Source of the DNA: an uncultured Porphyromonadaceae bacterium
GTDB taxonomy: Bacteria; Bacteroidota; Bacteroidia; Bacteroidales; Muribaculaceae
DNA: 37,133 nucleotides
Reading direction: 5' to 3'
Assembly (NCBI GenBank): GCA_947166165.1
Contig: CAMVDK010000002.1
Coordinates: forward strand, 1-37,133
Shown here: positions 17,437 through 26,286 of the stretch, piece by piece
Numbering within the stretch: the first letter of the stretch is position 1
How the letters are laid out: each line of letters begins with the position of its first letter
Notes under the pieces: model-generated
The model's input: only the letters and a program-made list of their open reading frames with translations
The model's database searches: none
Told to the model about the DNA's origin: nothing
Translations under genes and position numbers: made by a program

Positions 17437-17697
17437 TGCACAATGCACAATTTCGCAATGCATAATTGAATGCACAATTTACAATGAGGCTGTTTTAGGA
17501 CTTAAGAACATAAGAGTTTAGAAAGGAACAAAAGAATCATTTTGTCGATTGGGAAAAAATAATCTTTTGTTCTTATGTCCACTCGAATATAAAGGCTTTT
17601 GTTCTTCTGTCTTCATTCGCACAGTTCTGTGCATGATTTGAGTGTTGTGTGACTATTTAACTACTTGAACCTCAACAAACTATTATAGATTTAGAAA
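17437..17697. repeat. Intergenic imperfect inverted and direct repeats
   Basis: The segment between M6 copies 1 and 2 is AT-rich, unlike its surroundings. An inverted repeat has arms at 17498-17514 and 17564-17580 (15 of 17 positions pair), and most of the right arm recurs in direct orientation at 17596-17612 (CTTTTGTTCTTCTGTCT). Just after the stop codon the motif TGCACAATT recurs imperfectly (17443-17486). I found no convincing promoter for copy 2 here. Confidence 0.6.
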
Positions 17698-19908
17698 ATG
17701 AGAAGATTTCTGGCAATGTTGGCCGTGGTGGCGATGGTGCTTGGCGCCAGCGCCCGTCCGGCCCACCGTATGGCTGTGGCCATTCCGCAGCCCGACGGCA
17801 CACAGGTCACCCTGCAGCTGCACGGCGACGAGTTTTATCACTTCAGCACCACCACCGATGGCTACACCGTGATGCAGAACAGCGCGGGCTACTGGGTGTA
17901 TGCTCAAAGCGTGGGCGGCAGGTTGGTGCCCACCAGCCAGGTGGCGCACGACGCCGCTCAGCGCGACGCCGCCGAGCAGGCACTGCTGGCCGTCACGCCG
18001 CGCGGCCTGACCGACGACTTGAGCGTGGCCGACAGCAAGCGCGCCCGTGCCGCCGTGCAGGGACCGGCGCGCGCGTCGTTCGACTTCACCAAGTTCCGCG
18101 GACTCATCATCCTGGTGCAACCCAGCGACATTGAGTTCAGCATGGGCGCCGACGCCAACCGGTTCTATAACACCATCGTCAACCAGGAGGACATGACCTC
18201 GGTGGGCTTCGGCAACTATGGCTCGTGGACGGGCAGCGTGCGCGACTACTACCGCGACAATTCGATGGGCGTGTTTGCGCCTGAGTTCGACATCGTGGGC
18301 CCCATCAAGGTGAACTACAAGGCCACGCAGATTGGCAACTACTATGGCCAGGCGTTCCGCCAGGCGCTCAACAGTGCCAACGCGCAGGTCGACTACTCGA
18401 AATATGACGGCGACGGCAACGGCGAGGTAGACATGGTGTTCTTCCTCGTGGCCGGCAACACGGCCGCCGTGGAGGGTAACGAAAATCTGGGCTACCTGTG
18501 GCCTCACGCGAGCTCGGGCATCGGCGCCGGCACCTACGACGGCAAGCGCATCAGCCGCTACGCCTGCTCCACCGAGCTCAATGGCCCGGTCGACTATTCG
18601 TTTATCGACGGCATTGGCACCATCTGCCACGAGTTCACCCACGTGCTGGGCTTCCCCGACCTCTACGACGCCAACTACGCTACCGACGGCCTGGCCCACG
18701 ACCCGGGCGACTGGGACATCATGGCCGCAGGCACCGACCTCAACTACGGCCGCACGCCGGCCGGCTACAGCATCTTTGAGCGCTACACCTTCGGCTTTGC
18801 CAACCCCCAGGTGCTCAACGTGATGGGCGAGGGCGCGTACACGCTCAACTCGCTGGCCGAGAGCAACGAAGGCTTCATCCTGCGCACACCGCAGAACAAG
18901 GAGTACTTCATCATGGAGAACCGCCAGAAGACCTCGAAGTGGGATGCCTACCTGCCCGGCCACGGCATGCTGGTGACGCGCGTCGACTCCACCAACACCT
19001 ACTACTGGACCGTGAACCAGGTGAACAACAACGCCTCCCGCATGTACTACGAGCTGCTTCGTGCCGGCAACACCAGCACGGGCGCACTGGCCAGCGACCC
19101 CTTCCCCGGCACCTATGGCGTGGCCGCACTCACCAACACCACCCAGCCGAACCTGAAGACCTACAGCGGCCGTGCCTGCTCCTACATCATCACCAACATT
19201 GCCGAGAGCAATGGTGTGATTTCGTTCAACCTCAAGACACCCGGCAACGAGAAGACGCTCGTTGAGACCTTCAACCAGATTGGCGAGAGCACCGAGAACA
19301 TCTACGAGGCGCAGGGCGACATCGCGCTGTGGCGACTGGCGCAGTGCCAGAGCGTGGTGGTGGACGGCACCAACCGCGCCGTGGCGATGAAGAACCCCAG
19401 CGTGCTGCAAATGCAGGAGCCCATCTACTACAACATCGAGCAGGTGACCTTCGAGGTGAACAACACGTCGAGCGTCGCCGCCAAGATTGCGCTGCAATAC
19501 ACCGTCGACGGCGGCAAGAAGTGGAACAATGCCAAGACAAGCACGGGCGCCACATCGTTCAGCGTGGCCGGCAACGCGGCCATCACCACCTACTGGGCCG
19601 TGGAGCTGAGCAACATGCAGCCCACGCAGTTCCGCATCCAGATGACCGGCGGCAGCAAGACGGCCCCCATGCAGGTGGACAACTTCACCGTCTACTACAC
19701 CGGCGAGCAGGGACAGGGAACAACCTATGAGACTGGCGACGTGAATGGTGACGGCGTGGTTGATGTCAATGATATCAACATCCTGATTAACATCATCCTC
19801 GAGCGCGACAGCGCCGACAACTATGACGGCCGTGCCTACATCGCAGGAGGAACCACGGTGAGCATCGAAGACTTGAACATGCTGATCAACATCATGCTCA
19901 CTCAATAA
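17698..19908 (+). CDS. M6-family secreted metalloprotease with atypical dockerin-type tail, copy 2
   Basis: This 736-residue paralogue has a signal peptide ending in VLGASA, the propeptide-like region with GDEFYHF, and the M6 zinc site HEFTHVLGFPD at 311-321 followed by the GDWDIMAAG Met-turn. Catalytic-domain sequence is closest to copy 1 (shared GSWTGSVRDY). The C-terminal tag differs: the first loop is complete (DVNGDGVVDVND, from 681), but the second reads YIAGGTTVSIED, where the expected acidic or Asn ligands at loop positions 1, 3, 5 and 9 are Tyr, Ala, Gly and Ser. A linker ILERDSADNY joins the two, nearly identical to that in copy 3. The gene probably continues a transcript from copy 1 or has an unseen promoter. 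Confidence 0.93.
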   Translation: MRRFLAMLAVVAMVLGASARPAHRMAVAIPQPDGTQVTLQLHGDEFYHFSTTTDGYTVMQNSAGYWVYAQSVGGRLVPTSQVAHDAAQRDAAEQALLAVTPRGLTDDLSVADSKRARAAVQGPARASFDFTKFRGLIILVQPSDIEFSMGADANRFYNTIVNQEDMTSVGFGNYGSWTGSVRDYYRDNSMGVFAPEFDIVGPIKVNYKATQIGNYYGQAFRQALNSANAQVDYSKYDGDGNGEVDMVFFLVAGNTAAVEGNENLGYLWPHASSGIGAGTYDGKRISRYACSTELNGPVDYSFIDGIGTICHEFTHVLGFPDLYDANYATDGLAHDPGDWDIMAAGTDLNYGRTPAGYSIFERYTFGFANPQVLNVMGEGAYTLNSLAESNEGFILRTPQNKEYFIMENRQKTSKWDAYLPGHGMLVTRVDSTNTYYWTVNQVNNNASRMYYELLRAGNTSTGALASDPFPGTYGVAALTNTTQPNLKTYSGRACSYIITNIAESNGVISFNLKTPGNEKTLVETFNQIGESTENIYEAQGDIALWRLAQCQSVVVDGTNRAVAMKNPSVLQMQEPIYYNIEQVTFEVNNTSSVAAKIALQYTVDGGKKWNNAKTSTGATSFSVAGNAAITTYWAVELSNMQPTQFRIQMTGGSKTAPMQVDNFTVYYTGEQGQGTTYETGDVNGDGVVDVNDINILINIILERDSADNYDGRAYIAGGTTVSIEDLNMLINIMLTQ

Positions 19909-19925
19909 CACAGAATCCATAGTCG

Positions 19926-19950
19926 GGGGCGGGCCGTTGCGTCTCGCCCC
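19926..19950 (+). terminator. Weak hairpin between M6 copies 2 and 3
   Basis: GGGGCG (19926-19931) can pair with CGCCCC (19945-19950) across a 13-base loop, 18 bases after the stop codon. The stem is short and there is no T-tract, so a role as terminator or attenuator is only possible. Confidence 0.25.
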
Positions 19951-19986
19951 TTGACTTTCACCAAAATTCAATAATCATTCCTCGAA

Positions 19987-22224
19987 ATGAAGAAATTATT
20001 TGCTTTGTTAACTTGTGCGGCAGCCGCGTTGCTGCTGCACGCAGTGCCTGCGCATCGCATGGCAGTCAATGTTGCCCAACCCGATGGCGACAGCCTCACC
20101 ATCAGTCTGGTGGGCGATGAGTACTATCATTACAATACCACTATCGACGGCTACACGGTCGTCAACACCGGCCACGGCTGGGAATATGCGCGTCTGGCCG
20201 GCCAACGCCTGTCGTCGACGGGTGTGCTGGCCCACAATGCCTCGCGCCGCAGCGCCAGCGAGCAGGCCCTGCTGGCCTCGCTCGGCCGCCACCTCACCGA
20301 CCGCGCCCAGGTGGAGAGCGGGCTGCAGGCCCGCCGTGCCCGCGACGCCCGCAACCAGCGGCCCAACCGCGAGCCGGTGGTGGACTACAGCAGCTTCCGC
20401 GGGCTGATTGTGCTCATCAACTTCAACGACAAGTCGTTCCTGATGGACGACCCGCACGCCTTCTACGACGACATGGTCAACACCAAGGGCTTCACGGGCT
20501 ACTACACCGGCACAAGCTGGTGGAACCGCCGCTTCAACGAGTGCTACGGCAGTATGCGCGACTACTTCTCCGATCAGTCGATGGGCGTGTTCGACCCGCA
20601 GTTCGACGTGGTGGGGCCGGTCGACGTGCCCTATTCGTGCCGCGAGTGTGGCGACAACTATTCCACCATCTTCCGCGCGGCCCTCGACGCCATCGACGAC
20701 CAGGTCGACTTCACGCGCTACGACAGCGACAGCAACGGCGAAATCGACATGGTGTTCTTCATGGTGGCCGGTTATGCGGCCAGCTACAGCGGCAACAGCG
20801 ATGACTATCTGTGGCCGCACATGAGCTACCTCTACGGCCGTGACCCGCAGAGCGGCTATTACTATTATCTGCAATACGACGGCATGTACATGGGCCGCTA
20901 TGCGTCGTCGACCGAAATCTACGGCTGGGAGTCGTATGGCATGACCGGCGCGGCGGGCATCGGCACCATGTGCCACGAGTTCAGCCACGTGCTCGGCCTG
21001 CCCGACCTCTACGACACCGACTACAGCAGCGGCGGCGGCCAGAGCAACGACCCCGGTGACTGGGACGTGATGGCCGGCGGCAGCCACGCCGACCAGGGCC
21101 GCAACCCCGTGGGCTACAGCCTGTGGGAGCGCCACGAGCTGGGATGGACCGAGCCGCAGGCCATCAATCACGCTGGCAACTACGAGCTCACCGACGTGAG
21201 CAAGAGCAACCAGGGATATGTGATGGCCACGCCGGTGGCAGGCGAGACGTTCTACTTCGAGAACCGCCAGCAGAGCAAGTGGGACAGCGCGCTGCCCGGC
21301 CACGGCATGCTGGTGGCACGCGTCGACCGCACCAACCAGGACATCTGGGACAGCAACCGCGTGAACGCCAACCCGAGCCACAATTATTACGAGCTCGTCC
21401 GCTCGGGAGGCAGTGCCGAGCGCACCACCTTCCCCGGCCCATCGGGCGTGACGGCCCTCAGCCAGGACACCGACCCCGCGCTGCTCACCTGGAACGGCAC
21501 GCCGTGCGACTTCGCGCTGAGCAACATCGCCGAGACCGGCGGCAAAATCACCTTCACCGTGGTGGCTGAGCAGCAAATGGACAACGTGGTGGAAGACTTC
21601 GAGACCATGCCCCTGACCACCGACCCGATGGCCACCGGCCTGAGCGGGCGCTTTGCCGCGTGGAACTTCACGCAGACCCTCGTGGTGCGCGACGAGCACT
21701 TCGGCTCCACGCGCGAGTGCGCCATCGCCATGCCCGGCGCGCTCGCCATGGCCACCGACGTGCAGGGCAACATCGCCCTGGTGAGCGTCGACGCCTTCAA
21801 CCCGTCGTCGACACTTGCCAAGCTGCAGCTCTACTACTCCACCGACCAGGGGGCCAGCTGGAACGCCCTGGGCGCGCAGGAAGTGCCTGCCGGCGAGACG
21901 GTGAACCTGGTGTGGCGCACCGTGCAGAAGCAGCCCGTGCGCTTCCGCCTGACGCGCACCGCCGGCAGCAAGACGGCCAACCTCTATGTCGACAACCTGG
22001 CCATAGGCTGCTACGGCGAACTCACCCACGACGAGCTGCCCGCCCTGCGAGGTGACATCGACGGCAACGGGACGGTCGACATCGAGGACGTGAACATCCT
22101 CATCAACATCATCCTCGAGCGCGACAGCGCCGACAACTACGGCGGCCGCGCCTACGTGGTTGGCGGCGACACGGTGAGCATCGAGGACGTGAACGCTCTG
22201 ATCAACATTCTGCTGGCCAACTGA
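19987..22224 (+). CDS. M6-family secreted metalloprotease with atypical dockerin-type tail, copy 3
   Basis: A 745-residue paralogue with a signal peptide ending in LLLHA, a propeptide-like region (GDEYYHYN), and the zinc site HEFSHVLGLPD at 330-340 followed by GDWDVMAGGS. Catalytic-domain features (YYTGT insertion, SCRECG pair of cysteines, WPHMSYLYG) group it with copy 4, not copy 2. Yet its C-terminal tag (from 690) is of the copy 2 type: one complete loop (DIDGNGTVDIED), the same ILERDSADNY linker, and a degenerate second loop (YVVGGDTVSIED). It starts 78 bases after copy 2. This mismatch between protease type and tag type suggests recombination between neighbours. Confidence 0.93.
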   Translation: MKKLFALLTCAAAALLLHAVPAHRMAVNVAQPDGDSLTISLVGDEYYHYNTTIDGYTVVNTGHGWEYARLAGQRLSSTGVLAHNASRRSASEQALLASLGRHLTDRAQVESGLQARRARDARNQRPNREPVVDYSSFRGLIVLINFNDKSFLMDDPHAFYDDMVNTKGFTGYYTGTSWWNRRFNECYGSMRDYFSDQSMGVFDPQFDVVGPVDVPYSCRECGDNYSTIFRAALDAIDDQVDFTRYDSDSNGEIDMVFFMVAGYAASYSGNSDDYLWPHMSYLYGRDPQSGYYYYLQYDGMYMGRYASSTEIYGWESYGMTGAAGIGTMCHEFSHVLGLPDLYDTDYSSGGGQSNDPGDWDVMAGGSHADQGRNPVGYSLWERHELGWTEPQAINHAGNYELTDVSKSNQGYVMATPVAGETFYFENRQQSKWDSALPGHGMLVARVDRTNQDIWDSNRVNANPSHNYYELVRSGGSAERTTFPGPSGVTALSQDTDPALLTWNGTPCDFALSNIAETGGKITFTVVAEQQMDNVVEDFETMPLTTDPMATGLSGRFAAWNFTQTLVVRDEHFGSTRECAIAMPGALAMATDVQGNIALVSVDAFNPSSTLAKLQLYYSTDQGASWNALGAQEVPAGETVNLVWRTVQKQPVRFRLTRTAGSKTANLYVDNLAIGCYGELTHDELPALRGDIDGNGTVDIEDVNILINIILERDSADNYGGRAYVVGGDTVSIEDVNALINILLAN

Positions 22225-22244
22225 CCGGCGCAAACCTAACCACA

Positions 22245-22283
22245 TTGGCCTAAGCGGCGCGGGCCCCGCACCGCTTGGGCCAA
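22245..22283 (+). terminator. Strong hairpin between M6 copies 3 and 4
   Basis: TTGGCCTAAGCGG (22245-22257) pairs with CCGCTTGGGCCAA (22271-22283), 13 positions with one wobble, and the 13-base loop is itself GC-rich and can pair. It begins 20 bases after the stop codon of copy 3. An A-rich rather than T-rich stretch follows, so it may attenuate or protect RNA ends rather than terminate fully. Confidence 0.5.
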
Positions 22284-22310
22284 CCAACAAATAAAAAGTA
22301 TTAAGAATAG

Positions 22311-24542
22311 ATGAAAAAACTTGTCACCTTGTTGGCCGGCGCCGTGGCAGCCCTCGCGCTGCACGCCATTCCCGCCGACCCCACGCCCGTCCGTGTCGGC
22401 CAGCCGGGCGGCGACAGCCTCACGCTCAAGCTGGTGGGCGATGAATTCTACCACTACAACGCCACTACTGACGGCTACACCGTGCTCCATACCGGGGCGG
22501 GGTGGGAGTATGCCTGCCTGACGGGCGGCCGCCTGGCCCCCACCGGCGTGCTGGCCCACGACGCCGGCCGCCGCACCGCCGCCGAGCAGAGCCTGCTGGC
22601 CACGCTCGCCCGCCACGTCACCGACCGCGCTGCGGTGCAGACGGGCATGCTCGCCCGCCGTGCACGCGACACCCGCAACCAGCGTCCCAACCGCGCCGCG
22701 GTGGTGGATTACAGCAAATTCCGCGGCCTGATCGTGCTCATCAACTTCACCGACAAGAAGTTCCTGATGAATGACCCCAATGGCTTCTACAGCGACATGG
22801 TGAACACCAAAGACTATGAAGGCTACTACACCGGCACCGGAGCCACGGCGCGTCTCAACCGGTGCACGGGCAGCATGCGCGACTACTTCTACGACCAGTC
22901 GATGGGGCAGTTCGACCCGCAGTTCGACGTGGTGGGGCCCGTCGAGGTGCCTTTCTCGTGCCGCGAGTGTGGCGAGAACTATTCCACCATCTTCCGTGCT
23001 GCCCTCGACAGCATTGATGCGCAGGTCGACTTCACCCAGTATGACAGCGACAGCGACCATGGCATCGACATGGTGTTCTTCATGGTGGCGGGCTACTCGG
23101 CCAGCTACAGCGGCAACAGCCAGGAGTACCTCTGGCCGCACATGAGCTACCTGTATGGCTACGATGCTGAACACGACCGGTGGGAGTTCCTCACCTACGA
23201 CGGCATGGCGATGGGCCGCTATGCGTCGTCGACCGAGATTTATGGTTGGGAGTCGTATGGCCAAACTGGTCCTGCGGGCATTGGCACCATGTGCCATGAG
23301 TTCAGCCACGTGCTCGGCCTGCCCGACCTCTACGACACCGACTACGAGGATGGCGGCGGCCAGAGCAACCATCCAGGCGACTGGGACGTGATGGCCGGTG
23401 GAAGCCACGTCGACCAGGGCCGCACCCCCGTGGGCTACAGCCTGTGGGAACGCAGCGAACTGGGGTGGGCGATTCCCGGCAAACTCGACGTCGAGGGGCA
23501 GTACACGCTCACCGACATCAGCAAGAGCAACGAGGGCTTCATCATGCAGTCGCCCGTCGAAGGCGAGATTTTCTACTTCGAGAACCGCCAGAACACCAAG
23601 TGGGACCGTGCGCTGCCCGGCCATGGCCTGCTCGTGGCGCGCGTCGACCGCACCAACCGCCGCATTTGGGACTGGAACCGCGTGAATGCCGACCCCAGTC
23701 ATAACTATTATGAGCTGATACGTTCGGCCTTTTCGGAGCAGAACACCACCTACCCCGGCCCGACGGGAGCCAACGAGCTGAATGCCATCAGCAATCCGCC
23801 ATTGGCCACTTGGAATGGCACGGTGTGCCCGCTGGGCCTGACGAATATTGCCGAGACCGATGGCGTGATTACCTTCGACCTCGGTTCGCTGGGCGAGCTC
23901 AACAGCGTGGTGGAGGACTTCGAGGCGATGGATACCACCGTCGATGTGAAGGTGACCGGTGTGCAGGGCAACTTTGCGGTGTGGGATTTCGTGCAGGCTA
24001 ATGTGGCCAACGACGAGCACTTCGCCTCGGCGCGTGAGTGCAAGATGGCCATGCCGTCGACCATGACAATGGTCAGCGATTTCGACGCCGACGTGTATCA
24101 AATCACCCTCGATGCCTATAATCCCTCGAGCCAGGATGCCAAGTTCCAATTGTCCTATTCGTTCGACAAGGGAGCCACGTGGAAGAGTCTGGGCAATTCT
24201 GTGACTGTGCCAGGCCTCGAGACGTCGCAACTGTCGTGGCGGCCTAAGTTCCGCCAGCCGTTCCGCTTGCGCCTCACGCGCAATGGCGGCAACAAGAACC
24301 TGCCGGTCTACATCGATAATCTCACCATCAACTTCATCGGCGAGCAGCGCGTGGCCGAGGGTGTCAAGGGCGATGTGGACGGCAACGGCGTGGTGGACGT
24401 CGACGACCTGAACATCATCATCAACGTCATGCTGCGCAAGGCCACGCTGGCCCAATGGCCCCAGGCCGACGCCGACGGCAGCGGCGAGGTGGACATCGAC
24501 GACCTGAACATCGTCATCAACATCATGGTGCACAAGGACTGA
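22311..24542 (+). CDS. M6-family secreted metalloprotease with dockerin-type tail, copy 4
   Basis: A 743-residue paralogue, closest to copy 3 in the catalytic region (zinc site HEFSHVLGLPD at 329-339, GDWDVMAGGS, SCRECG). The signal peptide ends in LALHA before IPADP, as in copy 1. The beta-rich C-terminal domain is followed, from 688, by a dockerin-type tag with two complete calcium loops (DVDGNGVVDVDD and DADGSGEVDIDD), the same type as copy 1 and the flanking non-protease genes. The gene starts 86 bases after copy 3, with a strong hairpin between. Expected to be an extracellular or surface protease. Confidence 0.93.
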   Translation: MKKLVTLLAGAVAALALHAIPADPTPVRVGQPGGDSLTLKLVGDEFYHYNATTDGYTVLHTGAGWEYACLTGGRLAPTGVLAHDAGRRTAAEQSLLATLARHVTDRAAVQTGMLARRARDTRNQRPNRAAVVDYSKFRGLIVLINFTDKKFLMNDPNGFYSDMVNTKDYEGYYTGTGATARLNRCTGSMRDYFYDQSMGQFDPQFDVVGPVEVPFSCRECGENYSTIFRAALDSIDAQVDFTQYDSDSDHGIDMVFFMVAGYSASYSGNSQEYLWPHMSYLYGYDAEHDRWEFLTYDGMAMGRYASSTEIYGWESYGQTGPAGIGTMCHEFSHVLGLPDLYDTDYEDGGGQSNHPGDWDVMAGGSHVDQGRTPVGYSLWERSELGWAIPGKLDVEGQYTLTDISKSNEGFIMQSPVEGEIFYFENRQNTKWDRALPGHGLLVARVDRTNRRIWDWNRVNADPSHNYYELIRSAFSEQNTTYPGPTGANELNAISNPPLATWNGTVCPLGLTNIAETDGVITFDLGSLGELNSVVEDFEAMDTTVDVKVTGVQGNFAVWDFVQANVANDEHFASARECKMAMPSTMTMVSDFDADVYQITLDAYNPSSQDAKFQLSYSFDKGATWKSLGNSVTVPGLETSQLSWRPKFRQPFRLRLTRNGGNKNLPVYIDNLTINFIGEQRVAEGVKGDVDGNGVVDVDDLNIIINVMLRKATLAQWPQADADGSGEVDIDDLNIVINIMVHKD

Positions 24543-24640
24543 CCTTGCGGTATTATTTTTGGCAAAATATGCCGTCGTGCGCCAATTTTTCGCCATGGGT
24601 CACGTTATAAATAATGAAAGAACTATAAAAAATCGACGAT

Positions 24641-26194
24641 ATGGCAATCAATCGACTACTCTTAGTGTTGTGTGCAGTGCTGTTGTGGCTGCAAGTGTCG
24701 GCTTTCGAGGTGGGAGGCGTGGCCTACGAGGTCACCTCCGGCACGAATGTCGACGTGGTGGAACGCTGGCCCATCTACGAGGGCGATGTGGTGGTTCCCG
24801 CCTCGGTGCGCTATAACGGCCAGGTGTATGCCGTGACGGGAATTGCCCGTGGTGCCTTTGCCGATGCCGAGGGTCTGACCTCCATCCGCCTGTCCGAGGG
24901 CTTGAAGTCGATCGGCATCGAAGCCTTCAAAGGCTGCATGCAGCTGCAGGAGGTGGTGGTGCCCAACAGTGTGACCGAAATCGGCCTGCGCGCCTTCTAC
25001 AACTGCGGCTGGCTGCAGCGCATCACTTTAGGCACGGGTGTGACCATGATTCCCTATGCCATGTGCATGGACTGCTACAGTCTGCGCACGGTGTCGATTC
25101 CCGACCAGGTGACCACCGTCGGCTCGTATGCCTTTGCCAACACGCCGATTGTCGAGCTTTCCATAGGCCGTGGCGTGGTCACCATCGAGTCGAACGCCTT
25201 CAGCGGCTGCAAGCAGGTGCGCCAGCTCAACATCGGCGACATGGCGCACTGGTGCGGCTTCGACTTCTATTCGCCCGACCAGAACCCGCTCTACTATGCC
25301 CGCACGTTCACGCTCAACGGCGAGGCGGTGACCAGCATCGTCGTGCCCGAGGGCGTGGAGGAACTGAAGCCCTATGCGTTTGCCTACACGTCGATCACGT
25401 CGATCACGCTGCCGCAGACGCTCAAGACGTTTCACGTGCTCAGCTGCTACCGCGCGGCGTTCGCGAGTCTCGACCTCCCCAACTCGGTGACCACCATCGT
25501 GCCGCCGGGCATCACGGTGCCCTACATCACCTCGTTGCGCTCGTTGACGATTGGCTCGGGTGTCAAGGTGCTCGAGGCCGGCACGTTCAAAAGCGCCACT
25601 AATCTGGCGGAGATCCACCTGAGCGAGGGCCTGGAGGCCATCTACGACTATGTGTTCGGCGAAACCCCTATCACCGAAATCGTGATTCCCAACTCGGTGA
25701 CCACGGTGAGCAGCGCCTTTGTGGGATGCACCAAGTTGCAGAAGGTGACGTTCGGCACTGGGCTGGAGCATCTCGATCACTTCTCGTTTCGTGGCTGTCC
25801 TAGCATCTCGGAGATTCACATCCCCATCCGCTACCCGGAGCAGATTATGAACGATGGCATAGGGCAGTTCGGCTCCATGAATTCCGAGGCCACCGATAGC
25901 GTCGACCGCGCCACCTGCGTGCTCTACGTGCCGCTGGGCAGCGCCGAGTATTACCGCAACCACCCGCTGTGGGGGCAGTTTGTCAACATCAGCGAGGAGG
26001 GCGCGTCGATGCCCGGCGATGTGGATGGCAACGGTGTGGTCGACATCGACGATGTGAACCAAGTCATCAACTGCATGATCCACAAGCCGGTGTGCGAGGG
26101 ATTCATCTTCGAGAACGCCGACTACAATGGCGACGGCGTGGTCGACATCGACGACCTGAACCTCGTCATCAACAAGATGGTGCATAAGGGCTGA
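24641..26194 (+). CDS. BspA-like leucine-rich-repeat protein with dockerin-type tail
   Basis: A 517-residue secreted protein. A signal peptide (to about residue 21, QVSA) is followed by at least eight LRR_5/BspA-type repeats of about 23 residues (for example LTSIRLSEGLKSIGIEAFKG and VVVPNSVTEIGLRAFYNC), a fold used for binding host proteins or other surfaces. From 460 to the end are two dockerin-type loops (DVDGNGVVDIDD and DYNGDGVVDIDD) separated by a slightly longer linker than in the proteases. It lies 98 bases after M6 copy 4. A -7-like TATTTTTG at 24554-24561 lacks a good -33 element, so it may be transcribed with the proteases. A strong terminator follows. It could tether or target the proteases, but this is inference. 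Confidence 0.9.
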   Translation: MAINRLLLVLCAVLLWLQVSAFEVGGVAYEVTSGTNVDVVERWPIYEGDVVVPASVRYNGQVYAVTGIARGAFADAEGLTSIRLSEGLKSIGIEAFKGCMQLQEVVVPNSVTEIGLRAFYNCGWLQRITLGTGVTMIPYAMCMDCYSLRTVSIPDQVTTVGSYAFANTPIVELSIGRGVVTIESNAFSGCKQVRQLNIGDMAHWCGFDFYSPDQNPLYYARTFTLNGEAVTSIVVPEGVEELKPYAFAYTSITSITLPQTLKTFHVLSCYRAAFASLDLPNSVTTIVPPGITVPYITSLRSLTIGSGVKVLEAGTFKSATNLAEIHLSEGLEAIYDYVFGETPITEIVIPNSVTTVSSAFVGCTKLQKVTFGTGLEHLDHFSFRGCPSISEIHIPIRYPEQIMNDGIGQFGSMNSEATDSVDRATCVLYVPLGSAEYYRNHPLWGQFVNISEEGASMPGDVDGNGVVDIDDVNQVINCMIHKPVCEGFIFENADYNGDGVVDIDDLNLVINKMVHKG

Positions 26195-26237
26195 CGCTTC
26201 AGCCTGAGGGGGGCCGTGTGCCCGCCTGTTGACCTAG

Positions 26238-26285
26238 ACGGTTTTGGCCGCAACGCATAACTTTGCGGCCAAAACCGTTTTTTTT
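26238..26285 (+). terminator. Strong intrinsic terminator after the dockerin-tag block
   Basis: ACGGTTTTGGCCGCAA (26238-26253) pairs perfectly over 16 bases with 26263-26278, with a 9-base loop, and eight T follow (26278-26285). It ends the LRR gene's transcript. The T-tract stops one base before the ATG of the terminase gene, and the loop and right arm contain TAACTTTG (26258-26265), a match to the -7 promoter element without a correctly spaced -33 element. Confidence 0.88.
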
Positions 26286-26286
26286 C

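Noticed and set aside
17683..19971. Very long minus-strand open frame opposite M6 copy 2 (similar ones opposite copies 3 and 4, SusD and the BACON-like gene)
   Set aside because: Val/His/Leu-rich sequence of low complexity, no domain, mirrors the codon bias of the real gene.
26229..26260. Sigma70-like promoter (TTGACC) for the terminase gene
   Set aside because: Spacing to any -10-like hexamer is wrong, and Bacteroidetes use a different consensus.
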